NCBI RefSeq assembly: GCF_009733535.1
Contig: NZ_SMMI01000012.1
Coordinates: 62,001-126,000, forward strand
Direction: 5' to 3'
Source: Sphingobacterium endophyticum
GTDB taxonomy: Bacteria > Bacteroidota > Bacteroidia > Sphingobacteriales > Sphingobacteriaceae
DNA: 64,000 nt
Shown here piece by piece: positions 35,766 to 44,696 of the stretch. The position numbers and the translations under genes are program-made. Each line of letters begins with the position of its first letter. Position 1 is the stretch's first letter. The notes beneath the pieces were generated by a model that saw only the letters and a list, made by a program, of their open reading frames with translations, ran no database searches and was not told the DNA's origin.

Positions 35766-37647
35766 ATTTTACACCTTTTAATTCATATATAATCTTTGCT
35801 AATTGCGTATTGTCAAGGAACCCTTGAAACTTTTCTGCTCCAGGGCCAAAAGCCATTAAAGGAACAGGAATACCGGTATGGTCGTTTGTCGCGAAATTAC
35901 CCAACACATTGCCTTTTTTTTGATCCCCATCCAAAAGAGTTAATCCGCCGGTTTCATGGTCAGAGGTTACTATAATTAATGTTTCTTTATCTTTTTCTGC
36001 AAACTCTAAAGCTTGACCTACCAATCGATCAAAACTTAGGTATTCTGAAACGCTGAACCCAAGTGAGTTGCTATGTCCACCGCCATCTATTTTTGCACCT
36101 TCAATCATCAGAAAAAAACCTTTTGGATTGTCTTTTAATAAGAAAGTAATGGAAGGTTGTAGGGCATGTTCAATTAATCGATATGATGTTGTGATGGCTG
36201 ATTGATCCTCGTCAAGTTTGTTCCATTTATGATCAACCAAATCTTCAGAGAAAACCAAAGCTTTTTTTGATTTAATGTTTGAGAGTTTATTAATTCCTTC
36301 TACTATTTCAAATCCTTTAGCTTCCAATTTAGAAGTCAGATTTGATTTTTCGCTTTTGAAAGATTCGCTTTTAGCGCCTATGATTAGTTTCAGATTACTA
36401 TTTGCGATGTCGTTTGCAATACTGTCAGCTTGGTCACGTTCGCTTACATGTGCATAAAATGCAGACGGGGTAGCTCCAGTAATTTCATCATTCGAAACTA
36501 TTCCTGATGAAATTCCAATGCTTGCAAGTCGGTCAGGAATATTCGGAACAGAATTTCCAAGACTATCCACACCAATATGTCTGTTTTTGGTTTTATGACC
36601 TGTCGCAATAGCACTACCACCAGCAGCTGAATCTGTATGATAGTTATCGGTCGGTTGAGTAATTAAATATCCCGTAAAGGGCATGTTAAGAACATTTAAT
36701 TGGCCTCTATTTGCCATGGCAGCAGACCATAGTTGAGATAATCCTGCTCCATCACTAATCAATAAAATAATATTCTTTGGCTTTAACCCTAACTGTACTG
36801 AATCTTTTATTTTATAGGGAATATGTGGGGCACTTTCGTGATAGGATGTTTTGGATTCATTCCTTAAAAATTCACTCAACTCAAATGGCTTATCGGTATT
36901 AATAAAATCGATTCCCATTTTTTGCCACTCATACCAGGTTGTTTTGCTGTCAGGAGCTGCCCAAAACCTAATCTTTTTTCCTATTTGATGGACCGAATCT
37001 ACTTTTGCTTTTACAATTTTTAAATCCCTGTCTGTTAACCTTCCTAGGCCATTCCATTTTGAAATTGAACCAAATGAGGCCGAAATCAATCCAATTCTTT
37101 CTAAATCTTTTGGACTATAGGTTTCACTAAGGTTGCCATCAAAAGTAAATATCTCATCATATTTAGGGAAATCCACAGGATTGGGTCTATTACCACTAAT
37201 CACAAGTTTTACAGCTTTAGGATTATTTTTACTATCAAAAAGATCCCGATAGGGTTTTAGCATTTCCGTCAATTTCACTAAAATTGGAGCACCTTCCGTT
37301 TTAGGATCGATCAATAGCTGTAATTGCCCATTGTTTGGGAATAAATATCCCGTTTTACTATTTTTATAAGCTTCTAAAATAGGCTCTAGATAGAGTTTTT
37401 TGAACGTTCTTTCTTTTGTTATTTCATGGGCATCATGAGCTACATATAAATCACCATCTTTTAAAAATAGATCAGCCTCAATAGATCCGAAACCAAGTCC
37501 GTATGCTTGATTAAAAGGATTGTTACGTGTATAATCATTATGTGAATGTGCATTGGGAAGGTATGTGATAGGAAAGGTTTGACCTTCTACCGATAAATTT
37601 AGACCCGTCGTGAGCCCTAAGAGTAATAAATATGGTTTAATTTTCAT
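35764..37647 (-). CDS. Phosphodiesterase-alkaline phosphatase fusion, exported
   Basis: This exported protein of about 627 residues has two enzyme domains. The N-terminal one (about residues 20-270) has the GDPD/PI-PLC-like pattern: NAHSHNDY, SIEADLFLKDG and YVAHD, with paired His and acidic residues, as in AIM6-like proteins. The C-terminal one (about 280-627) is an alkaline phosphatase: LLISDGAG, TDSAAGGSAIATG with the nucleophile Ser, a metal segment EGAKIDGGGHSN, and SDHETGG. A diesterase and a monoesterase in one chain could release phosphate from diesters outside the cytoplasm. ATG 37647 (MKIKPYLLLLGL) gives the best signal peptide; ATG 37677 would add ten residues. Confidence 0.85.
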   Translation of the reverse strand: MKIKPYLLLLGLTTGLNLSVEGQTFPITYLPNAHSHNDYTRNNPFNQAYGLGFGSIEADLFLKDGDLYVAHDAHEITKERTFKKLYLEPILEAYKNSKTGYLFPNNGQLQLLIDPKTEGAPILVKLTEMLKPYRDLFDSKNNPKAVKLVISGNRPNPVDFPKYDEIFTFDGNLSETYSPKDLERIGLISASFGSISKWNGLGRLTDRDLKIVKAKVDSVHQIGKKIRFWAAPDSKTTWYEWQKMGIDFINTDKPFELSEFLRNESKTSYHESAPHIPYKIKDSVQLGLKPKNIILLISDGAGLSQLWSAAMANRGQLNVLNMPFTGYLITQPTDNYHTDSAAGGSAIATGHKTKNRHIGVDSLGNSVPNIPDRLASIGISSGIVSNDEITGATPSAFYAHVSERDQADSIANDIANSNLKLIIGAKSESFKSEKSNLTSKLEAKGFEIVEGINKLSNIKSKKALVFSEDLVDHKWNKLDEDQSAITTSYRLIEHALQPSITFLLKDNPKGFFLMIEGAKIDGGGHSNSLGFSVSEYLSFDRLVGQALEFAEKDKETLIIVTSDHETGGLTLLDGDQKKGNVLGNFATNDHTGIPVPLMAFGPGAEKFQGFLDNTQLAKIIYELKGVK

Positions 37648-37845
37648 TTTTACAAAATCTGATTTTTTGTTGAGCATAGCTCTGTAAGTACTTATTAAAA
37701 ATAAGAATAAAAAGAATTACTAAATTATGCAGAATGTGTTATTGATTTGTTATGGTAATATTAGGTTTAAGTGAATTGAACAGATAAAATTATTATAATT
37801 TTCATCTTCTACATTTCTTAGCTATCATTTTTCTATTTTTATTTT

Positions 37846-38439
37846 ATGAAGGACTTACAATATCCATTACATTTTAAATTTCGGATAACGAGTTTAGCGA
37901 ATGATTTTTCTGCTACTGATGCAATTGGCAATAGTATCTACTACGTTAGGGAGAAAATTTTTACTTGGAGAGATCATATTATGGTTTACAGAGATGAAAG
38001 TAAAGCCGAATTAATATATGAATTACGCTCTAATAAATTGATAGACTTTCAACAGACTTTTACAATTTCAGACAATAGTGGACGGGTTGTTGGGAAGGTA
38101 CGGAGGAAATCCATAAAATCCTTATGGCGATCAACTTTTAATTTAATGGATGCCGAAGATCGATTAGATCATACCATTAAAGAAAAGAATCCATGGGTGA
38201 AGCTTTGGGACGGGTTATTTGGCGAATTACCAATTGTTGGAATGCTATCTGGATATTTCTTTAATCCATCTTATATATTAAGAAATGATTTGGATGAACC
38301 TATGTTTGAAATAATTAAAGAGCCATCTTTTTTTGGAAGGAAATTTAAAGTCAATAAGTTGACTGATAAAGAAGTAGATGACGAAAGGTTTGTCCTTAGC
38401 TTGATGTTGATGGTTTTGATGGAAAGAAGCAATGGTTAA
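37846..38439 (+). CDS. LURP-one-related (Tubby-like fold) protein
   Basis: This 197-residue soluble protein resembles the LURP-one/scramblase-like Tubby C-terminal superfamily. It has alternating strands with VREKIFTWRDHIMVY, then FTISDNSGRVVGKVRRK, and a hydrophobic C-terminal helix (FVLSLMLMVLMERS) that would fill the barrel. Bacterial members are uncharacterised, so no biochemical function is assigned. It is a single gene between divergent and convergent neighbours, ending with a clear terminator. Confidence 0.68.
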   Translation: MKDLQYPLHFKFRITSLANDFSATDAIGNSIYYVREKIFTWRDHIMVYRDESKAELIYELRSNKLIDFQQTFTISDNSGRVVGKVRRKSIKSLWRSTFNLMDAEDRLDHTIKEKNPWVKLWDGLFGELPIVGMLSGYFFNPSYILRNDLDEPMFEIIKEPSFFGRKFKVNKLTDKEVDDERFVLSLMLMVLMERSNG

Positions 38440-38450
38440 GACAAAAAGAA

Positions 38451-38480
38451 TAAAAGCCCTTCATTTTTGAGGGGCTTTTA
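38451..38480. terminator. Bidirectional terminator
   Basis: TAAAAGCCCTTCA at 38451-38463 pairs with TGAGGGGCTTTTA at 38468-38480 (one G-T pair) with a T4 loop. It serves the LURP-one-like gene and the convergent tyrA operon. Confidence 0.85.
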
Positions 38481-38493
38481 TATGATAATATTG

Positions 38494-38997
38494 TTATCTA
38501 TCTTTCTTGTAGATAGCATAATTGAATTGTATTCCCTCTTTTTGTTCTGTTTCGCCTTCCTTGATTGCTTTAATTTTTTCAAGGGCTTTTTGAGAGCGAA
38601 TATTTCCAGAACGCACATGGAAAATCACTTTATCTAAAGTTTCAAAAGCAAAATCCATCATTAAGTTTTTTACAGATTGATTATATTCTCCACCCCAAAA
38701 CTCTTTTCCTAAAAACGTATATCCAATTGCTATAGACTTTTCATGCCTATCATATTGGTAAAAAGAAGTTGCTCCAATTACTTTATCGGTTTTAGCATCC
38801 AGAATAAGATAGGGGATATCCGTATCGATAAGTTTCTGAAAATATCGGGTAAATCCTACCGGAGTATACCGAGTACTATCAGGATGTTGTTCCCAGATTT
38901 CAGGATCTGATGCTGCGGCAAATACCCATTCATAATCATTCTTGATCATGGGGATTAATTTTACCAATTCATTGCTCAAAGTTTTTCTTTCCAACAT
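38494..38997 (-). CDS. GNAT acetyltransferase (RimJ/RimL-like)
   Basis: This 167-residue protein begins in the style of the RimJ/RimL group (LERKTLSNELVKLIPM). It has the core IAIGYTFLGKEFWGGEYNQ and the C-terminal VRSGNIRSQKALEKI, where an Asn-x-x-Ser motif contacts acetyl-CoA. These proteins acetylate N-termini or small amines. It starts 5 bases after tyrA and is the last gene of that operon, but no link to aromatic amino acid synthesis is known. Confidence 0.82.
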   Translation of the reverse strand: MLERKTLSNELVKLIPMIKNDYEWVFAAASDPEIWEQHPDSTRYTPVGFTRYFQKLIDTDIPYLILDAKTDKVIGATSFYQYDRHEKSIAIGYTFLGKEFWGGEYNQSVKNLMMDFAFETLDKVIFHVRSGNIRSQKALEKIKAIKEGETEQKEGIQFNYAIYKKDR

Positions 38998-39002
38998 AGT
39001 CC

Positions 39003-39842
39003 TTATTTTATGATACGTTTTATTTTATTGGATTTTTTTATCCATTTATAAACTGCTTCATAATCTTCAGTCTCAATTTTGTTGTAAATATGCTGCAGCT
39101 GTTTAATGTGTTCTTCCAATACCTCCAAAACATTGGACCTATTCTGTTTAAAGATTGGAGTCCACATATCGGGAGAGGATTTGGCCAAACGTACTGTTGA
39201 CTGAAAACCTGATCCTGCAAGTTCAAAAATGCGCCCTTGAGATTTTTCCTTTTCTAATACCGTTAATGCAAGTGCAAATGATGTAAGATGTGAGATATGG
39301 GAAACATAGGCCGTATGCATATCATGTTCTTCAGCAGTCATAAATGAAGTCTGCATTTCCAACTGCTCAGTCAATGAGTCTGCCAATTCAAAAGCATCTT
39401 CATCGGAGCGAAATGCTTCAATGTAAACCATCATTTTATCCTTAAATAAATTAGGTATTGCAGCCTCTGGACCTGAATATTCAGTTCCCGCCATTGGATG
39501 GGCTGCTACATATCTGCCGCGATTTGGATGATCTTTTATTAAATTTAAGATATTTGATTTTGTCGATCCCATATCTACTATAACTTGATCAGTTGCTATA
39601 TCTAATAAGTTAGGAAGCATCATCATGATGGCATCAACAGGTACTGTAAGAACGATTATTTTACAGGATTTCATTGCTTCTTCCAAGGTTTGGATTTCAT
39701 CCACCAACCCAAGTTGTAAAGCTTTTTTCTGGTTTGCCTCACTTTTTTCAACTCCTATTATTTTGTCGAAAAAATTGGTTTCTTTAAGCCGGATACCGAT
39801 GGAACCACCGATTAAACCTATACCGACAATTGCTATATTCAT
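39003..39842 (-). CDS. tyrA: Prephenate dehydrogenase
   Basis: This 279-residue enzyme oxidises and decarboxylates prephenate to 4-hydroxyphenylpyruvate in tyrosine synthesis. The NAD-binding loop IVGIGLIGGSIGIRL starts at residue 4. VPVDAI, VDMGSTKSNIL and AAHPMAGTEYSGPE are hallmark segments, the last carrying the catalytic His region, and AYVSHISHLTSFAL follows. There is no fused chorismate mutase or ACT domain, so length is at the short end. It lies 38 bases downstream of an aminotransferase gene, a usual partner in Bacteroidota aromatic amino acid clusters. Confidence 0.9.
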   Translation of the reverse strand: MNIAIVGIGLIGGSIGIRLKETNFFDKIIGVEKSEANQKKALQLGLVDEIQTLEEAMKSCKIIVLTVPVDAIMMMLPNLLDIATDQVIVDMGSTKSNILNLIKDHPNRGRYVAAHPMAGTEYSGPEAAIPNLFKDKMMVYIEAFRSDEDAFELADSLTEQLEMQTSFMTAEEHDMHTAYVSHISHLTSFALALTVLEKEKSQGRIFELAGSGFQSTVRLAKSSPDMWTPIFKQNRSNVLEVLEEHIKQLQHIYNKIETEDYEAVYKWIKKSNKIKRIIK

Positions 39843-39880
39843 TATTATAAGAATTCAGTAATTAAATTTTTTTCAAAGAA

Positions 39881-41044
39881 TTAAACCAAAGATTTTTTAA
39901 TCCTTTCTATGGCCAATTCATAAACCTCAACTTTTGCACAAAGGCTAATCCTAATAAATTGTTCGCCCGCTGTTCCAAATATTACTCCAGGTGTAATGAA
40001 GACATGTGCTTTATAAAGTACATTGTCACATAATTGGTAGGAATTCTCAAAACCTGACGGGATTTTAGCCCATACAAAGAGACCTACCTGATTGATGTCA
40101 TAGCTGCAATTAAGTAGATCCATGATTTCAAAAACCTTATCACGTCTGATTGTGTATTCTTGGTTTAATTGCGTGTACCATTCCTTATCCAAGCTTAATG
40201 CTTTCGCTGCTGCCAACTGCATAGGAAGAAACATTCCTGAGTCCATATTGCTTTTAAATCTCATAATCTGAGCAATTCTGTTCTCATCTGCAATTAACAT
40301 TCCTATTCTCCAGCCAGCCATATTCGACGATTTACTCAAAGAATTAAGCTCTATTGCAATGTCCATGGCATGAGGAACTTCCATAATACTTTTTGGATGA
40401 TCATTTAAAATAAAACTGTATGGATTATCATGGCATATTAATATTCCATGCTTACGTCCAAATTCGATGATCTTCTCAAAGAGTTCAGGGCTTGCCAAAG
40501 TACCAGTAGGCATATGTGGGTAGTTGATCCACATAAGCTTTACCGCTGTAAGATCTGTTTTTTCCAATTCCTCTAGATCAGGCATCCAATTATTTTCTGG
40601 ATTGAGTTTATAGGTTACAGGTGTCGCACCCGTAATAGTTACTGCACTAGAATATGCTGGATATCCAGGATTTGGAATAAGAGCTTGATCACCTTCTTGA
40701 AGGTAGGTCATACATATATGGACGATACCTTCTTTCGAGCCGATTAAGGGTAATATTTCCGTATTTGGATTTAGAGTAACACGATAATATCGAGCATACC
40801 AATCTGCCATGGCTTTTCTAAGGGCCGGAGCTCCTTTATAGTTTTGATAGCCATGAGTAGTTGCTAATGCTGCCTGCTCTTGAAGCGTTTTTATTACTTC
40901 AGGATGAGGAGGCAGATCAGGACTGCCGATACCTAAGTTTATGACTTGGGCACCATTCCTGTTCATCTCGTCGATTTCCCGCAACTTCTTAGAAAAATAG
41001 TATTCTTCTGTTCGTTGAAGTCGTTTCGCTACTTCTAATTCCAT
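39881..41044 (-). CDS. PLP-dependent class I/II aminotransferase
   Basis: A 387-residue fold-type I aminotransferase. The N-terminal VINLGIGSPDLPPHPEV, a cofactor-binding region, the HDNPYSF segment and the Schiff-base lysine in SLSKSSNMAGWRIG are all present, with the substrate Arg in FIRISLC near the end. Its position before tyrA suggests it transaminates 4-hydroxyphenylpyruvate, phenylpyruvate or prephenate. Similarity to LL-diaminopimelate aminotransferases cannot be excluded by eye. It is the first gene of the unit with tyrA and the acetyltransferase. Confidence 0.85.
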   Translation of the reverse strand: MELEVAKRLQRTEEYYFSKKLREIDEMNRNGAQVINLGIGSPDLPPHPEVIKTLQEQAALATTHGYQNYKGAPALRKAMADWYARYYRVTLNPNTEILPLIGSKEGIVHICMTYLQEGDQALIPNPGYPAYSSAVTITGATPVTYKLNPENNWMPDLEELEKTDLTAVKLMWINYPHMPTGTLASPELFEKIIEFGRKHGILICHDNPYSFILNDHPKSIMEVPHAMDIAIELNSLSKSSNMAGWRIGMLIADENRIAQIMRFKSNMDSGMFLPMQLAAAKALSLDKEWYTQLNQEYTIRRDKVFEIMDLLNCSYDINQVGLFVWAKIPSGFENSYQLCDNVLYKAHVFITPGVIFGTAGEQFIRISLCAKVEVYELAIERIKKSLV

Positions 41045-41592
41045 TATTAATTTTATTTGCCGTTAAAATTATAAAATCTTAATGGTTTTATTCCATTTCT
41101 ATTAAATAATAAAGCCTCTTTTTGAAATTATTATGATTCTTTCCAAAATGATTTATTACCCTTAACAGAAAACCAAATCAAAAGTATTTTAAGCCATTAA
41201 TAAAAACTATTTATGTCTTAATAAGTTGTTAAAAATAATTATTAGGAAAATTTAAAGCATTCGGCTTTTGCTTGTATTCCTTTTGATTTATTATGTAATA
41301 AATCATTTAAGCGCTATTGATTAAATAAAATCTTGATGATTGTTTATTTAGATTACTTAATTTAATGTGTTAAACATCTATTTAAAATTAAAATAAAGAA
41401 CATTTAATATAAATAATTATGCTTGTTGAGAAAAAATGTATAATTTATAATTCATAACCAATATTAATATTTTTAAAAAAGTGAAAATTAATTTAAAAGA
41501 AAATTACATTTACTGATATAAAAGTGTATTTTCGTTTAAACGTTTGTTTATTACAGTTTTAAATAAAATATTTTCTTCAATTATTAACACGT
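41045..41592. other. 548-base AT-rich gap, mostly without genes
   Basis: This divergent gap between the aminotransferase and the LacI regulator is very AT-rich. No reading frame of note, RNA gene or long repeat is visible. Its right end carries a short palindrome (41533-41545) that fits a LacI-type operator. Confidence 0.7.
41533..41549. promoter_or_regulatory. Candidate LacI-family operator
   Basis: CGTTTAAACG (41533-41542) and the overlapping AAACGTTT (41538-41545) are palindromes. The second has the central CG typical of LacI-family sites. It lies about 48 bases before the regulator's ATG, so autoregulation is likely. Confidence 0.45.
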
Positions 41593-42648
41593 ATGAAAGT
41601 ATCCGAACTATCAGGAGTTAAAGAGATTGCTCGAAGGGCAAACGTTTCCATTGCAACGGTTGATAGAGTGCTACATAATAGAACTGGTGTAGCACAAAAG
41701 ACAAAAGAAAAGATATTATCCATCATAAAAGAAATGGATTATAAGCCAAATATCTTGGCTAAACGTCTTGCATCCAAAAGAGTGTATAAATTTGGTATCC
41801 TTATTCCAAAAGAATGTTCAGAAGCTGAGAATTGGAATGCTCCAATATCTGGTATTCAGGAAGCTTTAGCAGAATTTGGTGATTTTGGTGTCGAATTAAC
41901 ATATTATTTCTTTGAACGTGATAATAGAATAAGTTTCATCGAACAAAGTGATCAATTGTTAAATAAACCCATTGATGGAGTTATTGTCGCTCCATTTTTT
42001 ATCAATGAAACTAGAGAGTTTGCAGCTAAGTGTGTTGAGAAGAGAATCCAATTTGTATTTATTGAATCTCAAATCCCTTCTGTACAGCCGCTCAGTTATA
42101 TAGGACAGGATCTGGTTCAATCTGGTAGGGTGGTTGGACATTTATGTCAATATTTAATCAAGCCTAATGAAGAAATGCTTGTGTTGAATATCGTTAAACA
42201 AAAAGATACCATTCTAAACCTCGAAGAAAAGATTAAGGGATTTGAACAAGGATTTTTAAGTAACAATAATAATTGTTCAATTTCAAGCTTTAATGTTGAA
42301 ATATCTGATTATGATGAATTCGCTGCATTTATGTCAGATTATTTATTAATTCACAATCCTAAACTAATATATATTACTAATTCTAGAGCATATCTAGTTG
42401 CACGATATTTAAAAGAAAATCAAATTAAGCATATTAAGCTTGTTGGAAATGGTTATCATACTCGAAATATCGAATATTTAAAAGATGGGATTATCGATTT
42501 CTTAATTTGCCAAAAACCATTGGAACAAGGGTATAAAGCATTCTTGGCACTGTATGAATATTTCATAGCAAAGCGTAAAGTGGTTAAACTGCAATATATG
42601 CCTATCGATATAGTTACTAAAGAAAATTATCTCTATTACGAAAACTAA
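41593..42648 (+). CDS. LacI-family transcriptional regulator
   Basis: A 351-residue regulator. The N-terminal helix-turn-helix VKEIARRANVSIATVDRVLH and hinge YKPNILAKRLASKR are those of the LacI family. The rest is a periplasmic-binding-protein-like effector domain (FGILIPKE to YLYYEN) that usually binds a sugar or related ligand. The HTH reads ATVDRVLH instead of the common ATVSRVLN, a variant seen in ribose/rhizopine-like regulators. No sugar genes lie beside it, so its target set is elsewhere or it acts mainly on itself. Confidence 0.88.
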   Translation: MKVSELSGVKEIARRANVSIATVDRVLHNRTGVAQKTKEKILSIIKEMDYKPNILAKRLASKRVYKFGILIPKECSEAENWNAPISGIQEALAEFGDFGVELTYYFFERDNRISFIEQSDQLLNKPIDGVIVAPFFINETREFAAKCVEKRIQFVFIESQIPSVQPLSYIGQDLVQSGRVVGHLCQYLIKPNEEMLVLNIVKQKDTILNLEEKIKGFEQGFLSNNNNCSISSFNVEISDYDEFAAFMSDYLLIHNPKLIYITNSRAYLVARYLKENQIKHIKLVGNGYHTRNIEYLKDGIIDFLICQKPLEQGYKAFLALYEYFIAKRKVVKLQYMPIDIVTKENYLYYEN

Positions 42649-42784
42649 TATTCCTCATTCAGGGAATCATTAAATTGTTTATTTCAACAAGATTTGATCC
42701 TCCGTACCAGATTATTTATTGACATTTATTTGCAACATTTTCATGCCTTGGATCCTGAAAACAGACATAGGTTACATTTTTTAT

Positions 42785-42792
42785 TACATTTG
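42785..42792 (+). promoter_or_regulatory. Bacteroidota -7 box for the ABC exporter
   Basis: TACATTTG lies 17 bases before ATG 42810. Confidence 0.45.
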
Positions 42793-42809
42793 TAATCTTA
42801 GTAATCTGC

Positions 42810-44636
42810 ATGAAGACATACTTTAGACTACTTTCGTTTGCGAAACCAATAGAAAAATATGCTATTCCTTATATCATATGTACTTTGATAATGGTGGTAT
42901 TTAGCACCTTGAATTTAGCATTATTAGCCCCCCTTTTACATACCCTCTTTAATTCTCAGGATGCTGTTATTGAGCCTGTTGCAAAGCCAGATGGATTTAC
43001 TGATGTAATGGGGTATTTCAATTATTTTGCCTATGATTTGAATAACAGACTGGGACCATATGATGCTTTAAAATACATCTGTATTGTCATTGTGATTTCG
43101 GTTTTTGTTAGCAATTTATTTAGGTATCTCTCCCAAAGAATTATGGAAAATCTGAGAATTCATACTTTATTGAATCTTAGAAAATCTGTTTTTGATAATG
43201 TAATGAATTTACATTTGGGCTATTTCTCCAATCAAAGAAAGGGCGATATTATATCTAAAATAGCCTCTGATGTACAAGTTGTTCAATTTTCTGTCACAGG
43301 AACATTGCAAGTGGCTTTCAAAGAACCTTTACAACTGATTGCTTATGTAATAATGCTTTTCTTAATATCAGCAAAACTTACTTTGTTTTCTCTGTTGGTC
43401 ATTCCTGTATCGGCATTTTTTATTTCTAAAATTGTTAAAACATTAAAACATCAGGCGCAACAAGGGCAAAAGATCTATGCCAATATGATAACCCTATTGG
43501 AAGAGGCCTTATCTGGTATTAAAATTATCAAATCATTTAACGCGATTGAATTTATTAAAGGTAGGTTCAATGCTGAAAACGACGAATATGCCAAAATAAA
43601 TAGAAGGATGGTTCGTCGTCAACAGATGGGTTCTCCTGTTTCTGAATTATTGGGCGTCGGTATGGTAGCAGTAATTCTATTATATGGTGGCCATTTGGTC
43701 CTTAGTGGACAAGGAGACTTAGAAGCTTCAGAATTTATCGCATATATCGCTATTTTCTCCCAAGTTATGCGTCCCGCTAAAGCATTAACAGATGCTTTTA
43801 GTAATATTCATAATGGTATCGCTGCTGGGGAAAGAGTATTACAACTAATAGACGAGAAAAATCAAGTAGCAGATAAGCCAAATGCAATTGAAATTAATAA
43901 ATTCGAAAGTAAAATTGAATTTAAAAATGTTTACTTCGCTTATGAAGAAAACGAGGTTTTGCATAATGTTAACCTAACGATTCACAAAGGTGAAACAGTT
44001 GCCCTTGTCGGGCCTTCGGGAGGTGGTAAATCTACTTTAGTTGATTTAATTCCTCGTTTTATGGACTGTACTGCAGGTACAGTATCAGTAGATGGTATGG
44101 ATGTGAAGGATTTACAACAAGAATCATTAAGAAGAATCATCGGTGTAGTCAATCAAGAATCTATTTTGTTTAATGATTCCATCTTCAATAATATAGCATT
44201 TGCGAATGCGGAGGCAACAGAGGAACAAGTTATTCAAGCTGCTAAAATTGCAAATGCCCATGAATTTATTATGGGTACAGAGCATGGGTATCAGACAAAT
44301 ATCGGTGATCGAGGTTCTAAATTGTCTGGGGGACAGCGTCAGCGGATATGTATCGCTCGTGCAGTCTTAAAAAATCCGCCAATTATGCTCTTGGACGAGG
44401 CGACATCTGCCTTGGATACTGAATCGGAAAGACTTGTTCAAGATTCATTATATAAATTAATGGAAAATAGAACCACTGTAGTAATCGCACATCGATTAAG
44501 TACGATTCAAAACGCTGACAAAATCATTGTATTGGAGGCGGGACGAATTGTTGAGTTTGGTTCTCATTTGGAATTGATCGGTCAAAATGGCCTCTATAAA
44601 AGGTTGATCGATATGCAGCAATTCGTAGAAGCGTAA
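42810..44636 (+). CDS. ABC exporter, fused permease-ATPase (MsbA-like)
   Basis: This 608-residue half-transporter has six membrane helices (about residues 15-325) and a C-terminal ATPase: Walker A VGPSGGGKST, signature LSGGQRQRICIARA, Walker B IMLLDEATSALD and H-loop IAHRLS. Homodimers flip lipids or drugs outward; MsbA, the lipid A-core flippase, is the closest functional model by layout. It is monocistronic or loosely linked to mqnE, which has its own -7 box. Confidence 0.88.
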   Translation: MKTYFRLLSFAKPIEKYAIPYIICTLIMVVFSTLNLALLAPLLHTLFNSQDAVIEPVAKPDGFTDVMGYFNYFAYDLNNRLGPYDALKYICIVIVISVFVSNLFRYLSQRIMENLRIHTLLNLRKSVFDNVMNLHLGYFSNQRKGDIISKIASDVQVVQFSVTGTLQVAFKEPLQLIAYVIMLFLISAKLTLFSLLVIPVSAFFISKIVKTLKHQAQQGQKIYANMITLLEEALSGIKIIKSFNAIEFIKGRFNAENDEYAKINRRMVRRQQMGSPVSELLGVGMVAVILLYGGHLVLSGQGDLEASEFIAYIAIFSQVMRPAKALTDAFSNIHNGIAAGERVLQLIDEKNQVADKPNAIEINKFESKIEFKNVYFAYEENEVLHNVNLTIHKGETVALVGPSGGGKSTLVDLIPRFMDCTAGTVSVDGMDVKDLQQESLRRIIGVVNQESILFNDSIFNNIAFANAEATEEQVIQAAKIANAHEFIMGTEHGYQTNIGDRGSKLSGGQRQRICIARAVLKNPPIMLLDEATSALDTESERLVQDSLYKLMENRTTVVIAHRLSTIQNADKIIVLEAGRIVEFGSHLELIGQNGLYKRLIDMQQFVEA

Positions 44637-44670
44637 AGCTGGTATTTTAGCATTTACGGCTATGATTTGC

Positions 44671-44678
44671 TACATTTG
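44671..44678 (+). promoter_or_regulatory. Bacteroidota -7 box for the mqnE operon
   Basis: TACATTTG overlaps the possible TTG start at 44667, so the gene must begin at ATG 44697, 18 bases downstream. Confidence 0.5.
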
Positions 44679-44696
44679 TATAGTAAGGACTGCGAA

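Noticed and set aside
44667..44696. TTG start of mqnE
   Set aside because: The -7 box TACATTTG lies within this stretch, so it is promoter, not coding.
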